Of a stretch of 64,000 bases of DNA, positions 8,144-16,935 are shown in pieces. Every line of letters starts with the position of its first letter. Positions within the stretch are counted from its first letter, which is position 1. Source of the DNA: Cernens ardua (lineage in GTDB: Bacteria > Pseudomonadota > Gammaproteobacteria > Pseudomonadales > Halomonadaceae); NCBI RefSeq assembly GCF_051251085.1, contig NZ_JBPCZH010000003.1, positions 1-64,000 of the forward strand, in the 5' to 3' direction. Below the pieces are notes generated by a model, which ran no database searches, was not told the DNA's origin, and saw nothing but the letters and a program-made list of their open reading frames with translations. Both the position numbers and the translations under genes were made by a program.

Positions 8144-8995
8144 ATGAAAAACGGGCGCCATATCCTGATTCTTGGGGGAACAGCAGAGTCGCGGGCACTC
8201 ACTGAACAATTGGCTGACTGTCCTGAGCTTGAGATCGAAGTCTCATTGGCAGGAAGAACGCAAACGTCTCGTTCACAAAAACCATCAAACTCATCAAAAC
8301 CGTCCAGGAAAACTGTCTCTTGCAAGGTCAACGAAACATCCGCCAAAGCTCAGGTATCTGTACGTACAGGAGGGTTCGGCGGTGTGGAAGGATTAGCCCG
8401 TTATCTCACTACTCAGGAAATAGATGCGTTGGTTGTCGCGACACACCCTTTCGCTGCTCAAATAGCCCGAAACGCCTTCGAAGCTGCCAAAGAGGTTGGT
8501 ATCCCTGCCTTGCGTGTTGAACGTCCTGCCTGGTCGCCACAGAGGGAAGATCATTGGGTTCACGCAAGGAACATGGAAGAAGCAGCACGTTCGCTGGGAG
8601 CAACGCCTTCCAACGTTTTTCTGACCATTGGACGCCAACAGCTGGAGCCATTTGAGCAGTTGGATCGGCAACTTTCTTTACAATACGGCAAGTCTCAGCA
8701 CCATTATCTCGTGCGTTCAATCGAACCGATCACCCCTCCCCCTGCACTGATGCATGTTACGTGGCTACAGGCGCGCGGACCCTTTTCCAAAACTGACGAA
8801 CTTGCACTTATGCAGCGCTATCATATTGATACCCTGGTCACCAAAAACAGTGGCAGCCCACAGGTGTATGCAAAGCTGGAAGCAGCAAGAACCCTCGGAG
8901 TAAAGGTCGTCATGGTAGAACGCCCTGAACTGCCGGATTTTGTATGCGCGAGTAGCGTAGAAGAGGCTGTTGAGTGGATACTACGGGGCCGATGA
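8144..8995 (+). CDS. cobK: precorrin-6A reductase with Ser/Lys-rich insert
   Basis: NAD(P)H-dependent reduction of the macrocycle of precorrin-6A to precorrin-6Y. The family N-terminus ILILGGTAESRAL (residues 7-19), VRTGGFGGVEGLARYL and the ATHPFAAQIA motif are all present, as is LVTKNSGS near the C-terminus. About 33 extra residues, rich in Ser, Lys and Thr, separate SLAGRT (about residue 39) from VRTGGFGG (about residue 73), where CobK proteins usually have a short loop. The frame stays open, so this is not a frameshift. The start at 8144 has AGGA 5 nt upstream; the ATG at 8138 overlaps that Shine-Dalgarno. It is the only cob gene here on the plus strand. Confidence 0.88.
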   Translation: MKNGRHILILGGTAESRALTEQLADCPELEIEVSLAGRTQTSRSQKPSNSSKPSRKTVSCKVNETSAKAQVSVRTGGFGGVEGLARYLTTQEIDALVVATHPFAAQIARNAFEAAKEVGIPALRVERPAWSPQREDHWVHARNMEEAARSLGATPSNVFLTIGRQQLEPFEQLDRQLSLQYGKSQHHYLVRSIEPITPPPALMHVTWLQARGPFSKTDELALMQRYHIDTLVTKNSGSPQVYAKLEAARTLGVKVVMVERPELPDFVCASSVEEAVEWILRGR

Positions 8996-9117
8996 ATGGT
9001 ACTGGAATCCATTTATTCAGTCAGTATCACAGCCTGTCTACATAATAGGTAACCGCCTCTTTTCCAACTTTTTTGCTGCCGCTTTTCTCTTCCCACGTTT
9101 TTATTGTCACCCAATGA

Positions 9118-9891
9118 CTATTGGTGAATATATCGAGGCGTGTAGATCAAGGGGGAACGTCCCTCACGAGCGATGATGCGAGTGTGCTCGGTGCCTATGA
9201 TGATCAAGGTGGACATATCTGCCCATTCAGCCTGCGCTTCGGCCAATGTACTGACACGTATCTCCTGATCCGGACGCGTAATGGCACGACTGAATATCAC
9301 TGGGATATCATCTGCCAACTCCTCTCTTAGCACACCGAATGCCTGCCCCAACTGCCATGGTCGCGCCTTTGAGATAGGGTTGTAATATGCCATCGCGAAA
9401 CCTGCACGTGCCGCCATCCTTAATCGATGTTCGATCAATGTCCACGGTTTCAGGTTATTCGAGAGCGAAATGGCACAAAAATCATTCCCCAGTGGCGCAC
9501 CACATGCCGCCGCAGCTGCAAGCATCGCGCTAATCCCCGGGACGACATCAACATCCAATTGTTTGAAAGCGGCAGGGCCCGCCTCAATTTGTTCGCAAAC
9601 GGCAGATGCCATCGCGAATACTCCCGGATCGCCGCCGGATACCATGGCGACCTGATACCCCTCACATGCTGCCTTCAATGCCTCGCATGCGCGCTCAGCC
9701 TCGACACGATTATCAGAAGGAAAGGCTTGTTGCCCTTCGGCCAACTGTAGACGGTCAAGATAAGGCTGGTATCCATATAATCGATCAGCCCTCTGAAGCA
9801 CCTGACGTGCTTGTTCAGTCAGCAGTGAAGCATCACCGGGCCCCAGCCCTACGATACTCAAATGTCCTGTACTCAAACGTCCTGTTGCCAT
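9118..9891 (-). CDS. cobJ: precorrin-3B C17-methyltransferase
   Basis: Catalyses C17 methylation and ring contraction of precorrin-3B to precorrin-4. It is a tetrapyrrole methylase with the loop IVGLGPGDASLLT (about residues 13-25), the second loop VSGGDPGVFAMAS and the conserved LSNNLKPW and AYYNPISKARPWQ of CobJ/CbiH. The length of 257 residues is typical and there is no C-terminal fusion domain. It overlaps the end of cobI by 19 nt, which suggests translational coupling in a cobH-cobI-cobJ transcript. The 122 bp up to cobK shows no clear terminator. Confidence 0.93.
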   Translation of the reverse strand: MATGRLSTGHLSIVGLGPGDASLLTEQARQVLQRADRLYGYQPYLDRLQLAEGQQAFPSDNRVEAERACEALKAACEGYQVAMVSGGDPGVFAMASAVCEQIEAGPAAFKQLDVDVVPGISAMLAAAAACGAPLGNDFCAISLSNNLKPWTLIEHRLRMAARAGFAMAYYNPISKARPWQLGQAFGVLREELADDIPVIFSRAITRPDQEIRVSTLAEAQAEWADMSTLIIIGTEHTRIIAREGRSPLIYTPRYIHQ

Positions 9892-10691
9892 GATGTATTA
9901 CTTGACTCGTTAATGGGTGCACCTGCCACATGCCCCTTCAAGGCATCGTACTCGGCTGTTTCAAACCCCGGGATCAACACCAGTGAAAAATAGGGGGCCT
10001 GGTTCGTTGGCTTGTCTTTCAAGAAGGCCAACTGCTGCCTTTCCTGTGTGGCTCGTTCCACGTAAATTGCTTGTTGAAGGCGACCCGCCCGTTTCAGTGC
10101 CTGACGAACATTTCCTAAATGACGCCCGATTTTCATCACCACAATGGCTTCATTTTGCTGAAATTGTTCAACCAACTGATCTTCTTCCAAGGTACCGGGC
10201 ACGACTTTAAAAACATCATCCCCCTGACAAATTGGCACTTGTGCAAGGGACCAGCTCCCTGACATCCCTGTAATACCAGGAATAATTTCTGTCTTGAATC
10301 GAGCTGCCAAGCGAATATGAAGGTGCATGAAGGAACCATAAAAAAGCGGGTCTCCTTCAGAAATCACCGCAACTGAAAGGCCACTTTCCATTAGATCAGC
10401 CAACACTTTGCTGGCGTTATCGTGGAAGGTATTTAGTTGCGCTTTGTATTCCTCTGAGTGACGAGGTAGCTCGGTCGTGACGGGATATTCCATCGCAAGC
10501 GTTCGAGTTGTGTCAGGAATATGCGCTTGGGCGATGGTAAGCGCGCAACTGCGATTGCCCGCCTTAGCGAAATAAGCCACTACATCAACATGTTGAAGAA
10601 TACGGAATGCCTTGAGCGTCAACAACTCAGGATCACCGGGGCCAACGCCCACACCGTAAAGTGTGCCAATATGCATGGAGGAAACCGTCAC
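9873..10691 (-). CDS. cobI: precorrin-2 C20-methyltransferase
   Basis: Methylates C20 of precorrin-2, the entry step from the sirohydrochlorin branch into B12 synthesis. It has the N-terminal GVGVGPGDPELLTLKAF (residues 14-30), SEGDPLFYGSFMH near residue 120 and the PGITGMSGSW loop. The length of 272 residues includes a C-terminal tail slightly longer than in many CobI proteins. The start is GTG at 10691, which overlaps the cobH stop as GTGA. An in-frame ATG at 10676 is possible but has no Shine-Dalgarno. Confidence 0.92.
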   Translation of the reverse strand: MTVSSMHIGTLYGVGVGPGDPELLTLKAFRILQHVDVVAYFAKAGNRSCALTIAQAHIPDTTRTLAMEYPVTTELPRHSEEYKAQLNTFHDNASKVLADLMESGLSVAVISEGDPLFYGSFMHLHIRLAARFKTEIIPGITGMSGSWSLAQVPICQGDDVFKVVPGTLEEDQLVEQFQQNEAIVVMKIGRHLGNVRQALKRAGRLQQAIYVERATQERQQLAFLKDKPTNQAPYFSLVLIPGFETAEYDALKGHVAGAPINESSNTSWQQDV

Positions 10692-11323
10692 AATGCATCA
10701 CTCGCCAAGGCGTTAACAGCAGCAGAGGCAATAGCACTCCCCCCCATGCGCCCTTTTACGATTACATAGGGGAGCTTCAATGGGCTCTCGGCCAATGCCT
10801 GCTTTGATTCTGCCGCGCCGACAAATCCGACCGGAACACCAATCACGGCTGCAGGGCGTGGTCCACCCGAAGCAACAACTTCCAGCAAATGAAAGAGTGC
10901 TGTTGGTGCATTTCCCACCACAACCAATGCCCCTTCCATCGCTTCACCCCATAGCGAAATAGCCGCTGCCGAGCGAGTGGTACCCAACTCTTCAGCAAAT
11001 GCAGCCGTTCGCTCATGACGCAGCGTACAAATAACAGGATTGTGAGCAGGAAGTCGCTTACGTGTAATGCCACGATCCACCATTTCAGCATCACAAAAAA
11101 TGGGTTTGCCTTGTACGATTGCATTACGAGCCGTTTTGGCAAAGCCGTAGCCAAATTCAATGGCATTCGCCAACTCAACGACCCCGCAGGCATGAATCAT
11201 CCGAACAGCAATATCGCTTTCAAGCGTATCAAAGCGGCTGAGATCAGTTTCAGAGCGAATGATCGAGAAAGATTGCCGATAAATAGCCTGACCATCACGT
11301 TGATATTCAAAAGACGTACTCAT
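10688..11323 (-). CDS. cobH: precorrin-8X methylmutase
   Basis: Isomerase that moves the C11 methyl group to C12, turning precorrin-8X into hydrogenobyrinate. Family blocks include FSIIRSE near the N-terminus, MIHACGVVE with the catalytic-type histidine, and CDAEMVDRGITRKRLP. A GNAPTALFHLLE segment and GVPVGFVGAAESK lie near the C-terminus. The ATG at 11323 is preferred to an in-frame TTG five codons upstream, although the Shine-Dalgarno (AGGTGG) is very close. First gene of cobHIJ; its length of 211 residues is usual. Confidence 0.93.
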   Translation of the reverse strand: MSTSFEYQRDGQAIYRQSFSIIRSETDLSRFDTLESDIAVRMIHACGVVELANAIEFGYGFAKTARNAIVQGKPIFCDAEMVDRGITRKRLPAHNPVICTLRHERTAAFAEELGTTRSAAAISLWGEAMEGALVVVGNAPTALFHLLEVVASGGPRPAAVIGVPVGFVGAAESKQALAESPLKLPYVIVKGRMGGSAIASAAVNALASDAL

Positions 11324-11644
11324 ACCACCTACATCCAATACATTAAAAGTTCGCTGTTTAGTCGGCTATCAAGATGACAACTTTAGAATCAAAAAGTAAT
11401 GCCTTCGCACGCTTTATTCACATGAAGAGAAATTTCAACGGCGTAAAACCACAAATATAACGACATACGTGCATATTTTGACTTCCAAAATATACCAGCC
11501 CAATAATCGAGCAAAGAAACACCAAAAACAGGATTGTACTGAAAACAGAATGGAAACAGCTACTCTAATTCATCATATTGTCACGAAACAGCCGAGACAT
11601 AGCGAACAATGCTTATAAAAAACGCATGACGGATATTTCCGGGC
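11324..11644 (-). promoter_or_regulatory. cobG-cobH intergenic region with candidate cobH promoter
   Basis: This is a 320-bp A/T-rich gap between the cobG stop and cobH. An extended -10 element, TG-G-TATATT on the minus strand (11489-11497), is the best promoter candidate for cobHIJ, though no good -35 accompanies it. I looked for the B12-box and GCCACTG core of a cobalamin riboswitch and did not see them. Confidence 0.3.
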
Positions 11645-12961
11645 TCAGGAAGTGCCTCCCATTTCTCGATCAAGCACCTCTCGCCAATTCTGCTGATCAG
11701 AGACGATAATATCGCCTGCCATTGCTCGGGCACGCCCTTGCATCACCATACCTATGGCAGCATGATCTTCCCCTGCTTCTGACATCCCAACCACTGTAAC
11801 AGTGGCTTTGGCTGGATGGGCACACCCTTTGGCACACCCCGAAATATGTAGCGTCTTATCGTTGTTGGAAGCGTATTTTTCCATCAATGGGATAGCAGAG
11901 GTAGCCATTTCCCTCGTATTAAGATACGAAGATGCACAACCGGGAGCGCCCTGACAGGCGAACATTCTCTGGCGTACATCATTATCATGCACGATATAAC
12001 CCACCTGCTCGGCAAAGCTCAGCACTTTTTCTGCTTGAATGCCTCTTAATAACAAACGCCGCTGAGGTATAAGCCGCAGCTTCACATCATGAAAAAAACA
12101 CACTTCCCCCAATGCACTCAATGCCTGAACATCGGATGCACCAAAAGGAAGTGATATCACCGCATGCGTGTCATCCATCTGCCCTAAAGCAATGTGCTCG
12201 CCCTCACACTGAATGGCGTTGGATATAGAATTGCACCGCTTAATCACCCACGCAGAAGCGTGCAGCTTTTCTTCCAATAAAGGATGGTTGGCGGCGTCTC
12301 TCCCCCGCGCATAGGGCCCAAGTTCAGCGATGGAAGCAAGTACGATTTTGGCAGCTTCCATCAATGCATGGGAACTTCGAACTTCATACCAGCGCGCTTC
12401 TCTGGCAGTCCCCCCTACACCTATCCAATAACGACCATGCGCTATTCGTAACCGCACATCGGCAGGGAGGGAACCGTAGCCCCAACCACCTGTATGCTCA
12501 ATCACAATGCTACATTTAGGAGCGAACGTTAAGGTGGTCTGCCCTAGCCATGCATCCAATTGCCGAGCCAACAATGCAATATCCCTTGTGTTCTGCGTTT
12601 CCCGATAAACAAACGACCAAGGTGAAGTACTTCGTGAAAAGCGAGGCGAATAGGCGAATATATGCAGAGCCTTGTCATCAGGCTCACAACTGATGGCGAC
12701 AGGCGAAAGAGGAAGAGGAAGAGGAATAACAAAAGGGAGCTTGTGCGTAAAATGGGCTGCAGAGGCGTGGTCAAAACCTCGCAGCTGCATATTGCCACGC
12801 TGCGTTATTTCAACCAACCCATTACCCTCTTGAGCGGCAAGCTGCATAAGCCGTTGCCACTGTTTTCCATCAAGAAAAACATCAAGAGGTGGCAAACGAA
12901 CCAGCAGCCCATCCCCCGTCACCATCGGGGTATTAAGGGATGGGCATTGAAAGCGCTTCAT
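11645..12961 (-). CDS. cobG: precorrin-3B synthase
   Basis: Oxygen-dependent monooxygenase of the aerobic B12 route that converts precorrin-3A to precorrin-3B. It belongs to the nitrite/sulfite reductase fold, with two ferredoxin-like half domains. The Fe-S cysteines appear as CQGAPGC near residue 338 and CAKGCAHP near residue 377. Its presence identifies the aerobic pathway, as opposed to the cobalt-first CbiD/CbiG route. The length of 438 residues is normal. AAGGCG precedes the ATG at 12961. It starts 25 bp after pepD and is likely read with it. The 320-bp gap to cobH suggests a separate cobHIJ promoter. Confidence 0.9.
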   Translation of the reverse strand: MKRFQCPSLNTPMVTGDGLLVRLPPLDVFLDGKQWQRLMQLAAQEGNGLVEITQRGNMQLRGFDHASAAHFTHKLPFVIPLPLPLSPVAISCEPDDKALHIFAYSPRFSRSTSPWSFVYRETQNTRDIALLARQLDAWLGQTTLTFAPKCSIVIEHTGGWGYGSLPADVRLRIAHGRYWIGVGGTAREARWYEVRSSHALMEAAKIVLASIAELGPYARGRDAANHPLLEEKLHASAWVIKRCNSISNAIQCEGEHIALGQMDDTHAVISLPFGASDVQALSALGEVCFFHDVKLRLIPQRRLLLRGIQAEKVLSFAEQVGYIVHDNDVRQRMFACQGAPGCASSYLNTREMATSAIPLMEKYASNNDKTLHISGCAKGCAHPAKATVTVVGMSEAGEDHAAIGMVMQGRARAMAGDIIVSDQQNWREVLDREMGGTS

Positions 12962-12986
12962 GAAAAGCGCCTTCGGCTGGCATCCA

Positions 12987-14477
12987 TCATGCGGGAAGAG
13001 GCGATTTCGCTAGTGATTCAACAGTCGCATGCAGCAACTTCCAAAACGCTTCTACGGCAGCTAAATCCACACGTTCACTGGGTGAATGGGCACCCTTGAT
13101 CGTTGGGCCAAACGAGATCATCTCAAGATCAGGATACTTCGCACCGATGATGCCGCATTCCAACCCAGCATGGATCACTTTCACCTCTGGGGCATGCCCT
13201 TCAATCTCCTTATGGATCGCCTCGAAACGAGACAACAACGGAGAAGCAGGAATAGGCACCCAGCCAGGGTAGAAAGAAGAGCTTTTCGGCTCAAATCCTC
13301 CGAGTCGAGCCAGCGCTTCCACACGTGTGGAAAGATCCAACGCGGCAGAGTCACGAAGAGAACGTACCATCACGTCGCTTTTCAATTGACCATCCTGTAG
13401 TGAAACGATACCGATATTATCCGAGGTTTCCACGACACCGGGGAGTTCATCGCTATAACGCTCTACGCCATAAGGCAATGCCGCCAGCAGACGAATGACT
13501 CGCAGTGAGTCAGCAAGGCTCAATGTCGCTGACGAAGCCGATTGTGCGCGTGTGGACAGATTAACATCCGGCTCCATCACCGCCAGCTCGGTTTTTACCT
13601 TGTTGGCCACCTCTGAAATCGTTTTCTCAACGATTGACTCTTTATCAGCAGGAACAGCGATAATTGCATTGGCTGCGCGTGTTATCGCATTACTCATTTG
13701 GCCCCCCTGATAGGACACCAAACGTAGCGCATCATTCTCCAATGCTTCACTAATGGCTAACAGCGCTCTTGGAAGAATACGGTTGGCGCTTCCCAACTGT
13801 TTTGAAATATCAACGCCGGAATGGCCGCCTTGCAAACCATTAACGACAATGTCGATATAAGACCAGCCCTCAGGTGCCAGTTCCATCGAGAATGTTTCAT
13901 CGATGCGTACATGCACGCCACCGGCACAGCCAATATAGACTTCACCGCGGTCCTCAGAGTCCATATTGAGCAGGTAACGGCCTTTCAACCAATCAGGGGC
14001 CAGCTCGGAAGCACCACCCATGGACGTTTCCTCGGATACCGTGAAGAGTGCCTCCAATGGGCCATGCACCAGCGTATCATCTTCCAAAATCGCCAAAGCA
14101 CCCGCAGCACCAATGCCGTTATCAGCACCCAGCGTCGTTCCTTTCGCCCATAACCAACCGTCGCGGACTTCGGTATGAATCGGCTCTCGGGTGAAATCGT
14201 AATCACCATCCGCCTGTGTCACCATATCCACATGGCTTTGCAATGTGACGACAGGTACATTTTCATAGCCGTGGGTAGCCGGCTTGCGCACCAACAGATT
14301 ACCCACCTGATCGCGGGAGGTTTCGAACCCCTTATCGTTTGCCCAGGCAATAATATTCTGCATGACGGCCTCTTCCTGCCCGGAGGGGCGAGGGGTATTA
14401 CACAACATGCGGAAATGCCGCCATAGTGGTGCCGGTGACAGCTCCTCCAGATGGGCATTGGGGGCAACGTCAGACAT
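12987..14477 (-). CDS. pepD: aminoacyl-histidine dipeptidase (peptidase M20C)
   Basis: Cytoplasmic metallodipeptidase that cleaves Xaa-His and other dipeptides. M20 metal and catalytic motifs are visible in order: LQSHVDMV near residue 80, GADNGIGAA near 118 and SEETSMGGA near 148. HAGLECG and FGPTIKGAHSPSERV lie in the C-terminal catalytic half. The length of 496 residues is close to E. coli PepD. AAGGAG precedes the ATG at 14477. It is followed 25 bp later by cobG; the link is positional, with no known role in B12 synthesis. Confidence 0.92.
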   Translation of the reverse strand: MSDVAPNAHLEELSPAPLWRHFRMLCNTPRPSGQEEAVMQNIIAWANDKGFETSRDQVGNLLVRKPATHGYENVPVVTLQSHVDMVTQADGDYDFTREPIHTEVRDGWLWAKGTTLGADNGIGAAGALAILEDDTLVHGPLEALFTVSEETSMGGASELAPDWLKGRYLLNMDSEDRGEVYIGCAGGVHVRIDETFSMELAPEGWSYIDIVVNGLQGGHSGVDISKQLGSANRILPRALLAISEALENDALRLVSYQGGQMSNAITRAANAIIAVPADKESIVEKTISEVANKVKTELAVMEPDVNLSTRAQSASSATLSLADSLRVIRLLAALPYGVERYSDELPGVVETSDNIGIVSLQDGQLKSDVMVRSLRDSAALDLSTRVEALARLGGFEPKSSSFYPGWVPIPASPLLSRFEAIHKEIEGHAPEVKVIHAGLECGIIGAKYPDLEMISFGPTIKGAHSPSERVDLAAVEAFWKLLHATVESLAKSPLPA

Positions 14478-14616
14478 GAAACACTCCTTTCGTTTGCATT
14501 TTCATTGTATTTGATTTGAATTTTAGTCGGTGAATGAATGCCAATTTGGACGCATCGCGATAACAACGCAACATTTATACGGCTATCAACATGACATAAG
14601 GCCAAGAGAACATTCG

Positions 14617-16758
14617 CTACTCGGGTATTTTTTGTACCCGCATCTGGCGGCACCATTCACGCCATAGCGCCTCTCCGGCCGCGCGTCCCACTTGACCAAA
14701 ACGGCGCGCCAACCAGCGCTCGTCGTGTCCTTGATAGAGCAACGCCACCATTCCCTGTTGTGCTTCCAAATCCAGGCTGGATCGCAATCCACCCCAATGC
14801 TGTTTCAGCAATGAACGGTAAGAAATCAGGGGAGCATGGGCTTCCCCAAGGCGACGCAAGGCCATTTCCAATTCATCCGTTCTGGGAATCGGCGCAGGCT
14901 GCATAAGCTCATTCACGACAACCGGGTCCAGCCCTCCAAGCTCAAGCGGCAGACGGTCCTCCAATGCAGCCAACATACTTGTACGGCAATGTCGAAATAC
15001 CGCCGCACCCTCGGCATTTAATGCCCGCCCGACCATCAAGGCATTTTCACCACTTGCACGTTCCGGCTTTAAACCCAGGCGCAATGGCTGACATGCCAAT
15101 GATGACCAAAAGCTGATCAATTCGGGCACCGCACCAAAGCTGGCCCCTAACATGGCGACGCCTTTGCTCGCAGCGTAATAGGCAATGGTATCAATCAGTT
15201 TACGCCCCACCCCCCTGCGCTGAACAGCAGGATGGACAACAATACGCATGATTCGTCGCCAGCGAACTTCCGCAGCAGCTCGGATACCTTCATGTAGCGC
15301 GAGCGATTGAGGCAATAGCTCTCCTGGCAAACGACGCTCGCCACGTGCCACTTCTTCAGCTAATGGAGTTTGATACCCGCCTTCGTCAGCACTGACACAC
15401 ACACCCAACAGTTGATGGTTGCCGGTCGCAATCCACAATGTAATACCGCGCTGATCCAGTAAACGCTTAAGGTCGTTGGGAGTCGTACGATAATGCGCCA
15501 GTACCAGCAGTCCAAACAGGGATTTGATCGAATTTTCACTTTTAACAAGCCGGTCTCTGTCTAGCCGCTCCACGCGTATCTCATCGAACATGGGCTGAAT
15601 ATCATCAGGTTCAGCATCCAGACACAAAAGTTGAGCTACACACGCCTCAAGCGGATCGCCCACCGCCCAGCGCACTGGATTCATAAGAGGAAGAGCCAAC
15701 CAGTCAGGCGTCTGTTCATCCAGATACCGACGAAAACGTACCGCAAAACCGCGTCCACTCCCCTCGTAACCATGTGTCGTTGTGGCAAACGTTATACGAG
15801 GAAAGCGCTCAAGGCATTTCACCAGAAGGTGGGTGGGCAAGGCCGCAGCTTCATCGACCAACATGATACTGCCGTCTCCCCCGGGGGGAGTGGCAGATGA
15901 AAAGGCATCCACCAGCGAGAGAGGGTCCTGATAGATCACACACCCATTAGGGTGAACGAAACGGTGCCCCTGTTGTTGGCCTTCTGGCAGGTGATGTTGT
16001 AGCTGTTGAAAAAAGGTGCCCAATGTTTCCATACTGGGGGCCGTCACGTGTATCTCGCCCCCTTTCTCTTTCAACAGATGTGAGGCCCCTATACCCAGCG
16101 CTGCACTCTTGCCGCGCCCTCGGTCAGCGGTAAGCACCAAGGGGCGTCGGCGCTTAAGTGACGCAATGGCAGCTACCGCCTGATGCTGATCAGGTGTCAG
16201 GCACCCCCATTCGTCAACAACATGCGTCCAATCGCGCGCTTCCGGCAAGGTGGGGAGAGTCAGAGCAATCCCATCCCACCGGGCCACGTTTTGTGACTGC
16301 GATAACAAACGTAATAGCCGCGCACCATAACGTGTTGAAAAGGTCGTTGGGGTAGTGATCAAAAGGCAAATTCCACCCGCTGCAATCGTACCAGTCAAAA
16401 TGCCAAACGCATCGGGATCAAAATCAGCGCGCATGTCCATGACGACAACATCACACTCCTGCCCCAAATAACGACGGGACTGACCAGGCTCGACCCATGA
16501 CAGATGACCAGCGTACGTCCCCTCTTCATCCTCTGTTTCCGAGGAAGTGGGATCGATAGGCGCACAGACTGTTATACGACCGTGAGGATAAACGTGAAAC
16601 AAAGTGCGCCATAGCGTTTCAGGCTGCTCCAGAGGATCTTCCTGCTGAGTAACCGGCTCGATTTGCCACCAGACCAACATACGCTGGCCTCGCTTTAACA
16701 ATGTGGTATGTAATTCAGCAAACGCTGTATCGGGCAAACTCAAAAGCCGACTCCTCAC
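14617..16758 (-). CDS. tmcA: tRNA(Met) cytidine acetyltransferase
   Basis: ATP-dependent RNA helicase and acetyltransferase fusion that makes N4-acetylcytidine at the wobble position of elongator tRNA-Met. The order is an N-terminal DUF1726-like domain, then a helicase with Walker A GRGKSA near residue 217 and Walker B IMLVDEAAALP near 302. A GNAT domain follows around residues 470-570 (RIVVHPAVQRRGVGRKL), then a C-terminal tRNA-binding region. The length of 713 residues is slightly above E. coli TmcA (671). The start is GTG at 16758 with AAGG four nt upstream. It stands alone, with no operon partner. Confidence 0.92.
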   Translation of the reverse strand: MRSRLLSLPDTAFAELHTTLLKRGQRMLVWWQIEPVTQQEDPLEQPETLWRTLFHVYPHGRITVCAPIDPTSSETEDEEGTYAGHLSWVEPGQSRRYLGQECDVVVMDMRADFDPDAFGILTGTIAAGGICLLITTPTTFSTRYGARLLRLLSQSQNVARWDGIALTLPTLPEARDWTHVVDEWGCLTPDQHQAVAAIASLKRRRPLVLTADRGRGKSAALGIGASHLLKEKGGEIHVTAPSMETLGTFFQQLQHHLPEGQQQGHRFVHPNGCVIYQDPLSLVDAFSSATPPGGDGSIMLVDEAAALPTHLLVKCLERFPRITFATTTHGYEGSGRGFAVRFRRYLDEQTPDWLALPLMNPVRWAVGDPLEACVAQLLCLDAEPDDIQPMFDEIRVERLDRDRLVKSENSIKSLFGLLVLAHYRTTPNDLKRLLDQRGITLWIATGNHQLLGVCVSADEGGYQTPLAEEVARGERRLPGELLPQSLALHEGIRAAAEVRWRRIMRIVVHPAVQRRGVGRKLIDTIAYYAASKGVAMLGASFGAVPELISFWSSLACQPLRLGLKPERASGENALMVGRALNAEGAAVFRHCRTSMLAALEDRLPLELGGLDPVVVNELMQPAPIPRTDELEMALRRLGEAHAPLISYRSLLKQHWGGLRSSLDLEAQQGMVALLYQGHDERWLARRFGQVGRAAGEALWREWCRQMRVQKIPE

Positions 16759-16842
16759 TTGACCTTACGACACGGTTACATCATTGAAAATGAATAGTAA
16801 CAAGCTACGAGGGGCAAAACGATAATTTTACAAACGCTGGCC

Positions 16843-16882
16843 AAAAAAAAGCGCGGAGGCCATTTGAAGGCTCTCCGCGCTT
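16843..16882 (-). terminator. intrinsic terminator of fbaB
   Basis: On the minus strand the stem GCGCGGAG/CTCCGCGC, extended by inner GCC/GGC pairs, is followed by eight consecutive T residues. It lies about 55 bp after the fbaB stop codon and upstream of tmcA. This is a classic Rho-independent terminator. Confidence 0.92.
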
Positions 16883-16935
16883 GATAGCAAATCACATTGG
16901 ATGCACTACGTTTTTTTGGAAGTCACCCGAACAAA

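Noticed and set aside
8041..8346. Minus-strand frame overlapping cobK
   Set aside because: Shadow of the cobK frame and its Ser/Lys-rich insert; no Shine-Dalgarno.
11324..11644. Cobalamin riboswitch before cobH
   Set aside because: The B12-box and core elements were looked for and not found; the same applies to 7899-8143.
14300..14360. T-loop-like GTTTCGAACCCC suggesting a tRNA
   Set aside because: It lies inside the intact pepD reading frame and lacks the other tRNA arms.
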